Notes: generated by a model not told the origin, from the letters alone. Counted from the stretch's first letter, positions 16,652-26,060 are shown. The stretch is DNA of 64,000 bases from Solimonas flava DSM 18980 (GCF_000426685.1 NZ_AUFV01000010.1:124001-188000); one strand, 5' to 3'. Program-made: numbers and translations.

Positions 16652-17502
16652 TGATGATGACGTTCCCGCGATTCGCCGCGTTCGTCCTGGCCTTCGCCCT
16701 GCTCGGCTTCGGCGCCGCGCGCCCGGCGGCGGCCGAGGCGGTCAAGTTCTACATCATGGTCGACGTTCCGGACCCGACGCAGCTGCTCGCGCTCGACCGC
16801 TGGTACCTGCGCTATCACGGTCCGGAAATGCATCGCGCGATGAAGACCTGGCAGCGCAACTACGTTTCGTACCGCAGCATCGCGGTGCCGGCCGAGGCCG
16901 AGCGCTACGGCGCGATCTGGCGCGGGCGCCTGACCGAGATCCAGTACGACCGGCTCGAAGACTTCTACGAAGGCCGCCGCAACAACCCGTATCTGGACCT
17001 GCTGACACCGCCGCCCGGCGGCTGGCGCAAGACCTTCTTCCGCACCGAGACGGCGACGCTGCCGATCAATCCGCCGGAAAACTATCTGGCGCCGGAGCCG
17101 TCCAGCGGCGTCGATCGCGGCTGGGTCGACCGCCCGCCGGCGACGCCGCCGAAGGAAACGCCGTACCTGCGCTGGGTGCTGTTCCTGCGGCCGCCGGCGG
17201 GCGTCGACGCCGAGGCCGCCGAGCGCTGGTTCCGCGAGGTGCACGTGCGCGAGGTCGCGCGCCTGCCGGGCCTGCGCCGCTACGTCGGCTATCGCAGCGT
17301 CGGCCGCGAATCGCGCTATTCGCGCGTCGTCGAGCTGTGGTTCGACGACTACGCCGCCTGGCGTCAGGCCTTCATCGAAGCGGCCCCGACTTTCACCGCG
17401 CCGCCCTGGGGCGGCACGTTCCCGTTCATGGATTCGGTGTCGACGTTCATCGGCGAAAACCCGGACGTCGATTTCATCAACGACCGGCGCGTCATTCCGT
17501 AG
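16651..17502 (+). CDS. Exported EthD-like (dimeric alpha-beta barrel) protein
   Basis: 283 residues with a signal peptide (about 1-28, AAAEA). Two ferredoxin-like halves follow: VKFYIMVDVPDP with WYLRYHGPEM, and LRWVLFLRPPAG with RWFREVHVREVARLPGLRRYVGY. Both match the EthD pattern of an opening strand, a W-Y/H-xxH motif and LPGLRRYV. The two halves probably form an internal pseudo-dimer. The first ATG overlaps the stop of the dehydrogenase. EthD proteins accompany catabolic oxygenases and dehydrogenases; no reaction is assigned here. Confidence 0.75.
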   Translation: MMMTFPRFAAFVLAFALLGFGAARPAAAEAVKFYIMVDVPDPTQLLALDRWYLRYHGPEMHRAMKTWQRNYVSYRSIAVPAEAERYGAIWRGRLTEIQYDRLEDFYEGRRNNPYLDLLTPPPGGWRKTFFRTETATLPINPPENYLAPEPSSGVDRGWVDRPPATPPKETPYLRWVLFLRPPAGVDAEAAERWFREVHVREVARLPGLRRYVGYRSVGRESRYSRVVELWFDDYAAWRQAFIEAAPTFTAPPWGGTFPFMDSVSTFIGENPDVDFINDRRVIP

Positions 17503-17561
17503 CGGCCGCCGGCCACAAGCGCAGATCCCGGACCACCGGGACGGCAGAGAAGGGGGAGAAC

Positions 17562-18665
17562 ATGGCTGGACAAGTGCCAGGGATGAGGCTGGCCGCCGCA
17601 ATGGCGGTCCTGATGGCGGCCGGTGCGCTGGCGGCCTGCGGCAGTAGCGGCGGCGGCATCGACGAGGCGCGCGCCGCGGCGGCGGCGACGCCGGTCGACA
17701 GCTGCGTCAGCGCGCCGCTGGACGGCTACGGCGGACCGGGACCATACGCGGTCGCCGTGCAGAGCGTCGCCAATCCCGAGCGCCGCGGTGCGGAGGTCAC
17801 CGTGTTCAGCCCGCAGGACGCCGGCACTGCGCCGCGCCCGGTGATCTTCTTCTCGCACGCGTTCGCCGCCGGCGAGCTCGACACCTACATCGAACTGCTG
17901 GAGCGGCTCGCCTCGCAGGGCTGGATCGTCGTGCACTCGCCGTACGGCATCCTCGAATCATTCCAGCTGCTGTCGCCGGGCAAGGTGCCGCCCGCCTACG
18001 ACCAGCTGTGGGCGGGATTCGAGGCGGCGGTGACGCGCTACGGCGCCGAGCTGCACATGGACACCTCGCGCATCGGCTTCATCGGCCACTCGTTCGGCGG
18101 CGGCGCGTCGCCGGCGATGCTGACGCGCGCACTGGCGCGCGGCTGGGGCGGCAATGCGCGCTTCGTGTTCATCATGGCGCCGTTCCGCGTCTACGAGATC
18201 ACGCCGGACGACTACGCGCGCTGGCCGTCCGACACGCGCGCGCTGATCGAGGTCTACGACGATGACGACACCAACGATCACCGCTACGCGATCGACGACA
18301 TCTGGGCGCACCTCGGCACGATTCCCGACGCGCGCAAGGACTATCTGCTGCTCGGCAGCGCCACGCACGGCAGCTGCACGCTGCCGGCCGACCACGCGGT
18401 GCCGATGGCGCGCAACGGCCGTTACGGCCAGCTCAACGGCTTCGATCCCTGGGCGGTCTGGCGCCGCGCCGACGCGCTGGCGCGCTGTACGTTCGACGGC
18501 GACGCCACCGGCTGCGCGATCGCGCTCGGCCGCGGCGATGCCCGGCAGGCCGCCATGGGCAACTGGCTCGACGACGGCTCGCCGCTGCCGCCGATCCAGA
18601 GCCTGATTCCGCCGCAGCCGCGCAACTGCGGCGAGGGCGAGCGCTGCACGTTCCGACGCGACTGA
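17562..18665 (+). CDS. Alpha/beta-hydrolase lipoprotein
   Basis: 367 residues. A lipoprotein signal ends LAAC, followed by a GSSGGG linker. The fold shows PVIFFSHAFAAGELDTY (oxyanion region), the nucleophile elbow GHSFGGG, a possible acid in VYDDDD and a histidine in SATHGSC. The overall layout resembles dienelactone hydrolase or acetylhydrolase-like enzymes, with a Cys-rich C terminus. AGGGGGAG before the ATG at 17,562 is a strong ribosome-binding site. It is third in the PQQ cluster, so it may hydrolyse an ester or lactone made by the dehydrogenase. Confidence 0.82.
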   Translation: MAGQVPGMRLAAAMAVLMAAGALAACGSSGGGIDEARAAAAATPVDSCVSAPLDGYGGPGPYAVAVQSVANPERRGAEVTVFSPQDAGTAPRPVIFFSHAFAAGELDTYIELLERLASQGWIVVHSPYGILESFQLLSPGKVPPAYDQLWAGFEAAVTRYGAELHMDTSRIGFIGHSFGGGASPAMLTRALARGWGGNARFVFIMAPFRVYEITPDDYARWPSDTRALIEVYDDDDTNDHRYAIDDIWAHLGTIPDARKDYLLLGSATHGSCTLPADHAVPMARNGRYGQLNGFDPWAVWRRADALARCTFDGDATGCAIALGRGDARQAAMGNWLDDGSPLPPIQSLIPPQPRNCGEGERCTFRRD

Positions 18666-18706
18666 AGGCGCGCGGTTCCAACCATAACGACAGAAGGGGG
18701 AGAGTC

Positions 18707-21331
18707 ATGCGCATCGAAACGATGAGCGTGCTGATGCTGGCGTGCCTGTGCGCGTCGCCCGCGCTGTGGGCGCAGGACGGGGACGCATCGGCCCCGGCGC
18801 CGTACGCGACGCTGCCGGTGCCCGCCGCACCCGAGCCGCCGCCGGCGGTGGAGCCGGCGCCGGCCGCGCCGCCGGCGCTGGAGGAGATCGTCGTCACCGC
18901 CGAGAAGCGTTCCGACCGCCTGCAACGCGTGCCGCTGGCGATCACCGCGATCACCGCCGACCAGCGCGAGGAGCGCGGCATCAAGAGCGTCAACGACATC
19001 GCCGACGTCACGCCGGGGCTTTCGTACGACAAGGGCACCGGCAGCGATCGCATCAGCGTGCGCGGCATCGGCCGCCTGACGTCGGCGATCGGCACCGATG
19101 CCGGCATCGCCGTCTACAACGACGGCGTGTTCACCGGCAGCGGCACGCAGATCCAGAAATCGCCGCTGTTCGTCGATCGCGTCGAGGTGCTGCGCGGGCC
19201 GCAGGGCACGCTCTACGGGCAGAACTCGATCGGCGGCGCGATCAACGTCGTGTCCAAGCGGCCGTCGTCGCAGTTCGACGCGCAGGCGCGCGGCGCCTAT
19301 GGCAGCTACGGTGCGTTCGAACTTGAAGGCTTCGTGTCCGGGCCGCTGCGCGACGGCCTGCTCGGCCGGCTGTCGCTGAGCCAGACCGGGCAGCAGGATG
19401 CGCAGTTCGACAACGAAGGTCCGGCCGACGGCCTCGGCCGCGAGCAGCATCGCCTGGCCGAGGCGCAGCTGCAGTTCGGCGACGGTGCACCGTGGCAGGT
19501 ATGGACGCGCCTCTCGTACCGTGAGTGGGACGACCGCAAGCCGACCGCGAATCTGGTGACGCCGTACGTGCGCGATCAGTTCAGCAATGCCGTGTATCCG
19601 AATCCGGCGTACCGGTACGAACAGGAGAACCCGGGCGTCGGCAACTTTCACCGGATCAACACCAACCGCGACAGCGTCTACCAGATCAACGAGAACTACG
19701 CGGCCGTGCTCGAAGCGAGCTATGACCTGGGCGCGGTGCGCGCGAAGTATCTCGGCGGCTGGCAGACGCTCAAGCTGCCGCTGCGCGGCGACTTCGATCG
19801 CACTGCGCGCGGCGACTTCCGTGTCGGCCTGCCCGGCGATCCGCAGACCTTCACGCTGCTCGATCCCGACGGCTACACGATCTCCGGCGACATGCGCAGC
19901 CAGACCGACGTCGACAAGACCTACTGGTCCAACGAGCTGACGTTCTCGGGCGAGGACGAGCGGCTGCGCTGGATCGCCGGGCTCTACGAATCCGGTGATC
20001 GCAGCACTACGGTCGGCGTGCTGCGCAATCCCGGCCAGCCGCAGTACGAGCAACCGCTGACGCAGGCTTCCGTGCTCGGCGTGCCGAGCGCGGCGCTGCC
20101 CAATCCGGCGCGCGACGTGCTGCGCACGGCGGCCGATCTCGACGTGCGCTCGTACTCGGGGTTCGGCCAGCTCGACTGGCATCTGAGCGAGCGCGCCAAG
20201 CTCAGCTTCGGCCTGCGCTACACGCGCGACGAGAAGAAGGCGCGCGAGCAGCTGCGCATCGTGCTGTGGAGTCCCAGCAACAATCCGCTGGTCAGCGGCC
20301 TGTCGCTGCAGGACCTCGGTGCGACGATCAGCGATCAGCTCGACAGCCTGATCGGCCTCAATCCCGGACTCGATACCGGCGCGCTGCCGCCGACCGATCC
20401 GCTGTGCTGCACCGGGCGCGGCGACAACGAGCCGGCCTACGACATCACGCCGACGCTCAGCGGCGCGCCGGCGAGCACCAGCGGCCCCGCGGTGCGCCAC
20501 CTGGATCGCTCGTGGACCGGTCGTACCGGGCGTCTAGCGTTCGACTACGCAGCCAGCCGGCGCGCGCTCGTCTACGCCAGCTATGCGCGCGGCTACAAGG
20601 CCGGCGGCTTCCGGCTCGGCGGCTTTTCGCAGGACTACGACGTCGGTCCCGAACATGCCGACGCCTTCGAGCTGGGTCTGAAGAGCGACTGGACGCCACT
20701 GCTGCGCACGAATCTCGCGCTGTTCTATACGCAGTATCGCGACGCGCAGGTGCCGCTGCTGTTCGACAACGGCGTCACCGCCGACAACCTGTTCATCAAC
20801 CTCGAACGCTCGCGCAGCTACGGCGCCGAGCTGGAGAGCCAGTGGATCGCGCTGCGGGGCCTCAGCTTCAATTTCAGCTACAGCTGGCTGGTCGCCGAAA
20901 TCCAGTCGGCGTGCTGTTTCGTCAATCTCGAAGTGCCGCCGGAGCAGCGCAGCCCGCAGGCGCTCGACGGCAATCGCCTGCCGTTCGCGCCCGAGCACAA
21001 AGCTTCGCTCAACGGTCTTTACCGCTACGGCTTCGAGCGCGGCGACCTGCTGCTGTCGGCGACTTACTCCTGGCGCGACAAGACCGACTATCAGGTCTTC
21101 AACGACCCGCGCGCGCGGGCCGATGCCTACGGCACGCTCGGCGCGCGCCTTGCCTGGATCGACCGCCGCCTGCCGGTGCAGCTCGCGCTGTTCGGCAGCA
21201 ATCTGCTCGACGAGCAGCAGGTCACCAACATCGAACTCGGCACCGGCGCCGGCGTGGTGGGCTACGGCAAGGTCGTCAGCGTGTCCGATCCGCGGCTCGT
21301 CGGGCTCGAAATGCTCTGGTACTTCCAGTGA
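18707..21331 (+). CDS. TonB-dependent outer-membrane receptor
   Basis: 874 residues. The signal peptide ends ALWAQ; a Pro/Ala-rich spacer leads to the TonB box EEIVVTAEKR. The plug domain contains RISVRGIG and VEVLRGPQGTLYGQNSIGGAINVVSKRP. A 22-strand barrel follows, with a terminal YFQ ending in an aromatic-hydrophobic pattern. Such receptors import large or scarce ligands using TonB energy. This one belongs to the broad non-siderophore type common beside catabolic genes. GAAGGGGGAGAG precedes the ATG. It ends the PQQ cluster and presumably takes up its substrate. Confidence 0.93.
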   Translation: MRIETMSVLMLACLCASPALWAQDGDASAPAPYATLPVPAAPEPPPAVEPAPAAPPALEEIVVTAEKRSDRLQRVPLAITAITADQREERGIKSVNDIADVTPGLSYDKGTGSDRISVRGIGRLTSAIGTDAGIAVYNDGVFTGSGTQIQKSPLFVDRVEVLRGPQGTLYGQNSIGGAINVVSKRPSSQFDAQARGAYGSYGAFELEGFVSGPLRDGLLGRLSLSQTGQQDAQFDNEGPADGLGREQHRLAEAQLQFGDGAPWQVWTRLSYREWDDRKPTANLVTPYVRDQFSNAVYPNPAYRYEQENPGVGNFHRINTNRDSVYQINENYAAVLEASYDLGAVRAKYLGGWQTLKLPLRGDFDRTARGDFRVGLPGDPQTFTLLDPDGYTISGDMRSQTDVDKTYWSNELTFSGEDERLRWIAGLYESGDRSTTVGVLRNPGQPQYEQPLTQASVLGVPSAALPNPARDVLRTAADLDVRSYSGFGQLDWHLSERAKLSFGLRYTRDEKKAREQLRIVLWSPSNNPLVSGLSLQDLGATISDQLDSLIGLNPGLDTGALPPTDPLCCTGRGDNEPAYDITPTLSGAPASTSGPAVRHLDRSWTGRTGRLAFDYAASRRALVYASYARGYKAGGFRLGGFSQDYDVGPEHADAFELGLKSDWTPLLRTNLALFYTQYRDAQVPLLFDNGVTADNLFINLERSRSYGAELESQWIALRGLSFNFSYSWLVAEIQSACCFVNLEVPPEQRSPQALDGNRLPFAPEHKASLNGLYRYGFERGDLLLSATYSWRDKTDYQVFNDPRARADAYGTLGARLAWIDRRLPVQLALFGSNLLDEQQVTNIELGTGAGVVGYGKVVSVSDPRLVGLEMLWYFQ

Positions 21332-21350
21332 CGCCGGCCGGCCGTTGAGC

Positions 21351-21394
21351 CATCGCCCGGCCGCGTCCAAGAGACCGGGCGCGGCCGGGCGATG
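21351..21394. terminator. Strong hairpin after the TonB receptor gene
   Basis: A perfect 15-bp inverted repeat (CATCGCCCGGCCGCG and its complement) around a 14-base loop begins 20 bases after the receptor stop. No T run follows, so it is either a non-canonical terminator or an mRNA-stabilising 3' structure. Confidence 0.55.
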
Positions 21395-21483
21395 TCGCGG
21401 CCATGCACGCATGCACCGGGCACGCTGCGCATCACTCGGGACGTGCCCCGACGCGAGCCGGCGCGGCGGGGCGCCGGCGCGTC

Positions 21484-21954
21484 CTACAACCCCAGCGCAC
21501 TCAGGCCCGGATGGTCGGCGGGACGCGGCGCGCGGCGGTCCCAGTGGAACAGGCGTTCCTCGGCGCGGATCGGCCGCTCGTTGATGCTGGCGTGGCGATG
21601 GGCCATCAGGCCCTGCGCGTCGAACGCCCAGTTCTCGTTACCGTAGGCGCGGTACCACTGACCGGAATCGTCGCGGTACTCGTAGGCGAAGCGCACCGCG
21701 ATGCGCGCGCCGTCATGCGCCCAGACTTCCTTGATGAGCCGGTAGTCCAGCTCGCGGTTCCACTTGCGGGTGAGGAACGCCACGATCTCGTCGCGGCCCT
21801 GGAAGATCTCGCTGCGATTGCGCCAGCGGCTATCCGGCGTGTAAGCGAGCGAGACGCGCTGCGGGTCACAGCTGTTCCAGGCGTCCTCGGCGGCGCGCGC
21901 CTTCTGCGCGGCGGTTTCGGCGGTGAAGGGCGGCAGCGGCGGGCGGCTCTGCAT
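21484..21954 (-). CDS. DUF1348 / SnoaL-like (NTF2 fold) protein
   Basis: 156 residues matching DUF1348: [39 protein letters not shown] and [21 protein letters not shown] near the N terminus, then [10 protein letters not shown] and WAFDAQGLM. The fold is a cone with a hydrophobic pocket, and the function is unknown. It is divergent from a TetR regulator with two matching palindromes between them, so it is the likely target of that repressor. Confidence 0.88.
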   Translation of the reverse strand: MQSRPPLPPFTAETAAQKARAAEDAWNSCDPQRVSLAYTPDSRWRNRSEIFQGRDEIVAFLTRKWNRELDYRLIKEVWAHDGARIAVRFAYEYRDDSGQWYRAYGNENWAFDAQGLMAHRHASINERPIRAEERLFHWDRRAPRPADHPGLSALGL

Positions 21955-21982
21955 GGTGGATTTCCTCGGGGTGGGCGATCAA

Positions 21983-22002
21983 TGTAGACAAGTCTGTCTA
22001 CA
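21983..22002. promoter_or_regulatory. Candidate TetR operator 1
   Basis: Palindrome TGTAGACA-AGTC-TGTCTACA with perfect 8-bp arms, 29 bases upstream of the SnoaL-like start. It shares its arms with a second site 36 bp away (centre to centre). Confidence 0.75.
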
Positions 22003-22019
22003 TCGCCACTGTGGCAGGT

Positions 22020-22037
22020 GTAGACAGGTTTGTCTAC
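22020..22037. promoter_or_regulatory. Candidate TetR operator 2
   Basis: Palindrome GTAGACA-GGTT-TGTCTAC with 7-bp arms, ending one base before the first ATG of the TetR gene. Binding there would block its own translation start region and promoter, a typical autoregulation layout. Confidence 0.75.
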
Positions 22038-22038
22038 C

Positions 22039-22638
22039 ATGCGCCGCATGACAACCATTGCCCAGCTCGCCGCTGCCTCCGAGGAAGAACGCGCCGCGCT
22101 GCCGCCGCGCGAGCGCATCCTGCAGACCGCCTACGCGCTGTTCTACCGGGACGGCATCCGCGCCACCGGCATCGACCGCGTAATCGCCGAATCGGGCGTC
22201 AGCAAGGTGACGTTCTACCGTCAGTTTCCGAGCAAGAACGACCTGATCCTCGCCTTCCTCGACTTGCGCCACGAACGCTGGATGGTCTGGTTCAGCGACG
22301 CGCTGCAGCGCCACGCCGCCAAGCGGCAGGGGCTCGATGCGCTGGTCGCCGCGCTCGGCGAATGGTTCGCGTCCGAGGACTTCCGTGGCTGCGCATTCCT
22401 CAACAGCGTCGGCGAGCTGGGCCACACGCTGCCGGAAGTGCTGGAGGTGACGCGCCGGCACAAGGCCGACATGGCCCGGGCCATCGAATTGCTGCTGCCG
22501 GCAGGGGCGGGGAGAAAGCAGATTGCCGCCGCGGCCGTGCTGGCGGCGGACGGCGCGATCCTGCATGCGCAGTACGAGCCGGGCGCGCAGGCCGCGCTCA
22601 AGCAGCTCACTGCCATCGTTCACGGTCTGGCGGCATAG
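22039..22638 (+). CDS. TetR-family transcriptional regulator
   Basis: 199 residues. An N-terminal HTH domain (about 25-70) contains RERILQTAYALFYRDGIRATGIDRVIAESGVSKVTFYRQFPSKNDL, the standard TetR signature with the YRQF recognition helix. The C-terminal ligand domain is of the type found in TetR_C proteins acting on small organic effectors. An alternative ATG lies at 22,048. The first ATG abuts a palindrome, so the message is either leaderless or uses sequence inside the operator for ribosome binding. The likely targets are itself and the SnoaL-like gene. Confidence 0.92.
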   Translation: MRRMTTIAQLAAASEEERAALPPRERILQTAYALFYRDGIRATGIDRVIAESGVSKVTFYRQFPSKNDLILAFLDLRHERWMVWFSDALQRHAAKRQGLDALVAALGEWFASEDFRGCAFLNSVGELGHTLPEVLEVTRRHKADMARAIELLLPAGAGRKQIAAAAVLAADGAILHAQYEPGAQAALKQLTAIVHGLAA

Positions 22639-22723
22639 CGCGCGGCCGGAGCCGGCGCTGCCGCATGTTTCACGCGGGGCGCGACGCTACACTGCGCGGC
22701 CGTTCCAAACACAAGGCCTGCGA

Positions 22724-23077
22724 ATGTCCGTCGATGCTTTCCTGAAGCGCCTGCGCGAAGCGCCCGAGCAGATCGAGTTCTCCGAAACCATCGCCGCGAT
22801 CGACGGCGCCTACGACTACACCCCGACCGCGTTCCGCAACGGCGATCTCCACAACGAAGCCGGGCAGAACGCCGGCTCGTGCAAGCTGTTCTCGTTCGCC
22901 CAACTGCAGGGCCTCACCGAAGCCGAAACGCTCGCCTGCTTCGGCCGCTACTACCGCGACGACGTCCTGAAGAATCCGGACGGCACCGAACACCAGAACA
23001 TTCGCAACTTCATGCGGACGGGGTGGAAAGAGGTTCAGATTGGCGGTGACGTACTGAAAAAACGCTGTAGGGATTAA
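22724..23077 (+). CDS. HopJ type III effector family protein
   Basis: 117 residues, the normal family length, containing IDGAYDYTPTAFRNGDLHNEAGQNAGSCKLFSFAQLQGL and HQNIRNFMRTGWK, which define HopJ. Despite the name the family is widespread in non-pathogens and its role is unknown. The last residues (GGDVLKKRCRD) are unlike the usual acidic or Ala-rich tail. Base composition drops immediately after the stop, where a foreign ATPase gene begins, so the 3' end may mark an insertion joint. Confidence 0.9.
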   Translation: MSVDAFLKRLREAPEQIEFSETIAAIDGAYDYTPTAFRNGDLHNEAGQNAGSCKLFSFAQLQGLTEAETLACFGRYYRDDVLKNPDGTEHQNIRNFMRTGWKEVQIGGDVLKKRCRD

Positions 23078-23103
23078 GTCGGCCTGCTGTTGGGCAATGG
23101 AGA

Positions 23104-24648
23104 TCAGCGGCGTGGGTTTCGCTGGCTAGTTGCCAAGCCCTGTCTGGCAGCATCATTGGCTTGGACTCGAAGTAAAAAATCTCGGTAGGCTGGATTAACT
23201 TCCCAAACGATCTTTTGTAGGTCAGTCCAGCGTGATTTGCTGACGAGAGACGGGGACTCTTCAGGTTTGATGTGGCGATAACCATCTTTCTCCCGGACGT
23301 CAGAAATTCTTGCGTTTAGGACTCCAAGGTCAAACAGTAACTGTAAAAGAAGTAAGAAGCTATCATCGTCTTGCGGCTTAAGGGCGCGATTAAAAATTGA
23401 ATGTGCGCCTGTAGATGGAATGCTGTGGCAATAATTCCGAAGGATTTCAAATGACGCTTTGAATGAACCTTGATCGAAGGGGATGAAGGCTAGCCGCTCC
23501 ACTATTGCCTTTATTGAGGGGCATTCACTTTCACTTTCGTTTGACAAATACTCCACGCGTCCCATAGAGAAATCAGGCATTGCCGCATCAAGGTCATCTT
23601 GATTAATTCTGGCTGCGCTTCGCTGTTTTGCTTTTACGGCTAGGCTTCTGATCAACTGAACAGCGTCTCGCGGCCGCTCACGCGAGCGGCTTACGATTAT
23701 GTCTTCCCAACTGCTCTGTTCCTTGCTCAAGGGCATATATGCAGTCTTTCCATCAAAGAAGACTTCAAATGGATTCAAGTCATCCCTGCCAGCGTCCCTT
23801 GCCGCTTCCCCGAGACGTTTGGAGACTATAGCGGCCAAGTGTTGCCTACTAGATCCAAGGCGCCTCACTAATGGTGCAAAGTGATCGGCTTGGTCTCGTT
23901 GTCCGGCTCCTTCTCTATTAATTCGCCGCCATACTTCTTCTCTTAAGGTTATGAGAACGCGAATTCTTTCGGAGTCTTGGGCGATTTTTCTGGCGGCCAG
24001 AAGAACTCCCCAAATTCTATTTAAGTGATCAGCTCTATCGGGTAAGGCGACTTGATCCGTATCGTCTAGAACTAAATATAGACAGCCCACAGAAGTTGAT
24101 AGTTTTCTTACAATCGCTTCGCGCAGGGCAGGTAACTGCGGCGCCGATGGGCCATCGTCTATTTCTGTCAGATCAATTTCTGCTATCGGCTTCGCAAGCC
24201 GTGGAAGTAGAACGGCGAGACGAGAAATTAAGTCGGGGCGAATTATGCCTGTCTGTAGTCCGTGGTCTAGAAGTTCTTTGTCTTTCCCTCTGACCAGAGG
24301 TTGTAAGCGGAGCGCTAAATGCTTGGCAACGGCCCCGATCAAGGCCGCATACCCCACTCGCATATGTTCACCAACCGCCGCATCAGTTGCGAGATCGGCA
24401 AGCGCCATATCCCCTGGCGTGACTTTGACGAGCGGGATATCTGCGGGTAGGAGAAGCGATGCGAGCGCATCGATTAGCGCCGTTTTCCCTGTTCCCTTTT
24501 TGCCGACCAAAAGAAGCGGGCTGTGGGCCGGCGGTACTACTAAATCCGCGAAATTAGGATGTTCGACAAAGACACGTTGTATGAACTGGCGCTCGCCCTC
24601 TGCTGTTCCCGTCGGCACTAGTGCAAGCAGAGAGTCGAGCGCATCCAT
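23104..24648 (-). CDS. P-loop ATPase (Sll1717-like), horizontally acquired
   Basis: 514 residues. Walker A is at 49-56 (GKKGTGKT) after the FVEHPNFADLV lead-in typical of Sll1717-family ATPases. Walker B is at about 190-196 (CLYLVLDD). The helical C-terminal half shows no known effector domain, membrane segment or signal. Low GC, codon usage unlike its neighbours and insertion between hopJ and nrdB show recent transfer. Related ATPases are often found near phage-defence genes, where they may sense infection and trigger a partner. No partner gene is present here, so it would have to act alone. The ATG is the first in frame; an AT-rich spacer separates the gene from nrdB. Confidence 0.72.
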   Translation of the reverse strand: MDALDSLLALVPTGTAEGERQFIQRVFVEHPNFADLVVPPAHSPLLLVGKKGTGKTALIDALASLLLPADIPLVKVTPGDMALADLATDAAVGEHMRVGYAALIGAVAKHLALRLQPLVRGKDKELLDHGLQTGIIRPDLISRLAVLLPRLAKPIAEIDLTEIDDGPSAPQLPALREAIVRKLSTSVGCLYLVLDDTDQVALPDRADHLNRIWGVLLAARKIAQDSERIRVLITLREEVWRRINREGAGQRDQADHFAPLVRRLGSSRQHLAAIVSKRLGEAARDAGRDDLNPFEVFFDGKTAYMPLSKEQSSWEDIIVSRSRERPRDAVQLIRSLAVKAKQRSAARINQDDLDAAMPDFSMGRVEYLSNESESECPSIKAIVERLAFIPFDQGSFKASFEILRNYCHSIPSTGAHSIFNRALKPQDDDSFLLLLQLLFDLGVLNARISDVREKDGYRHIKPEESPSLVSKSRWTDLQKIVWEVNPAYRDFLLRVQANDAARQGLATSQRNPRR

Positions 24649-24697
24649 GGTTTTTTATTGCTTAGTTAATGTCTTGTATTATTTCTACTCGCTATTC

Positions 24698-25852
24698 TTA
24701 ATCCCAGCTCAACGCGCCACCCGTCTGATACTCCGTCACGCGCGTTTCGAAGAAGTTCTTTTCCTTCTTGAGGTCGAGCACTTCGCTCATCCACGGGAAC
24801 GGATTTTCGGCGCCGGGGTAGAGGGGCTTGAGGCCGATCTGGGCGCAGCGGCGGTTGGCGATGAACTTCATGTACTCGTTGAACATGCTGGCGTTCAGGC
24901 CGAGCACGCCGCGCGGCATGGTGTCGTGCGCGTAGCGGATTTCGAGGTCGGTCGCTTCCCGGATCATCTTCAGCGCTTCTTCCTGGAAGGCCGGCGTCCA
25001 CAGGTGCGGGTTTTCGATCTTGATCTGGTTGATCACGTCGATGCCGAAGTTCATGTGCATCGCTTCGTCACGCATGATGTACTGGATCTGCTCGGAGACG
25101 CCGACCATCTTGTTGCGGCGGCCGAAGCTGAGCAGCTGCACGAAGCCGACGTAGAAGAAGATGCCTTCGAAGACGACGTAGAAGGCGATCATGTCGCGCA
25201 GCAGGCGCTGGTCGGCTTCCGGGGTGCCGGTCTGGAACGCCGGGTCGCCGAGCGACTGCGTGTACGGCAGGGCCCAGGCGGCCTTGTCGTGGATGCTCGG
25301 GATCTCGCGGTACATGTTGAACACTTCCGCTTCGTCCAGGCCCAGCGATTCGATGCAGTACTGGTAGGCGTGCGTGTGGATCGCTTCTTCGAAGGCCTGG
25401 CGCAGGATGTACTGGCGGCATTCCGGATTGGTGATCAGGCGGTAGACCGCCAGCACGAGGTTGTTGGCGACCAGCGAGTCGGCGGTGCTGAAGAAGCCGA
25501 GCGAGCGCTTGATGATGGTGCGCTCGTCCTCGGTCAGGCCCTGCGGGTCCTGCCACATGGCAATGTCCGCGGACATGTTGATTTCCTGCGGCATCCAGTG
25601 GTTGTTGCAGGCGTCGAGATACTTCTCCCAGGCCCACTTGTACTTGAACGGCACCAGCTGGTTGAGGTCGGCGTGGCAGTTGATGATCTTCTTGTCGTCA
25701 ACGCGGATGCGGCTGGCGCCCATCTGCACGTCTTCGAGGCCGGTCGCGCCGGCTACTACAGGCGACGCGGCGTGCGTCATCGGCGGCACCGGCATTTTGG
25801 CGGCCGGGGCGGCGGGCGTGTTCGTGGCGGGGGTGTCGTCCCAGGTCAGCAT
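24698..25852 (-). CDS. nrdB: Class Ia ribonucleotide reductase, beta subunit
   Basis: 384 residues. Di-iron ligands are visible as Asp125, Glu156, His159 and, later, Glu in VFEGIFFY with Glu/His in [10 protein letters not shown]. The radical tyrosine is present at Tyr163 (EAIHTHAY), so the cofactor is a tyrosyl radical and not the Mn/Fe type that lacks it. It pairs with NrdA to reduce ribonucleotides to deoxyribonucleotides for DNA synthesis. The N-terminal 40 residues are a Pro/Ala-rich extension. nrdA lies 1.7 kb upstream, separated by two unrelated genes, and each has its own NrdR-like box pair. A foreign ATPase gene lies just downstream. Confidence 0.97.
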   Translation of the reverse strand: MLTWDDTPATNTPAAPAAKMPVPPMTHAASPVVAGATGLEDVQMGASRIRVDDKKIINCHADLNQLVPFKYKWAWEKYLDACNNHWMPQEINMSADIAMWQDPQGLTEDERTIIKRSLGFFSTADSLVANNLVLAVYRLITNPECRQYILRQAFEEAIHTHAYQYCIESLGLDEAEVFNMYREIPSIHDKAAWALPYTQSLGDPAFQTGTPEADQRLLRDMIAFYVVFEGIFFYVGFVQLLSFGRRNKMVGVSEQIQYIMRDEAMHMNFGIDVINQIKIENPHLWTPAFQEEALKMIREATDLEIRYAHDTMPRGVLGLNASMFNEYMKFIANRRCAQIGLKPLYPGAENPFPWMSEVLDLKKEKNFFETRVTEYQTGGALSWD

Positions 25853-26060
25853 TTCTTATCTCCATGTGCCGGGCAGCGTTGCCCGGTGGTCCGGTTGTTT
25901 GTTCGCGGCGCTTTGGCTGCGTCTGCGGCTTGTTAGGCCCTGAATGCCGGCATTTGCCGGCTTTTCCCCTGCCGGGCACCGCAGGGCGAAGGCCAGCTTC
26001 GCGCGGGTGTGGCGGCAGCTAAGAGTGCTCCGCGGTCCCAGGTGAGTCAAGCAAAAAATA

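Noticed and set aside
22724-23077. HopJ as evidence of a type III secretion pathogen
   Set aside because: The family is widespread in free-living bacteria and no secretion genes are present in the window.
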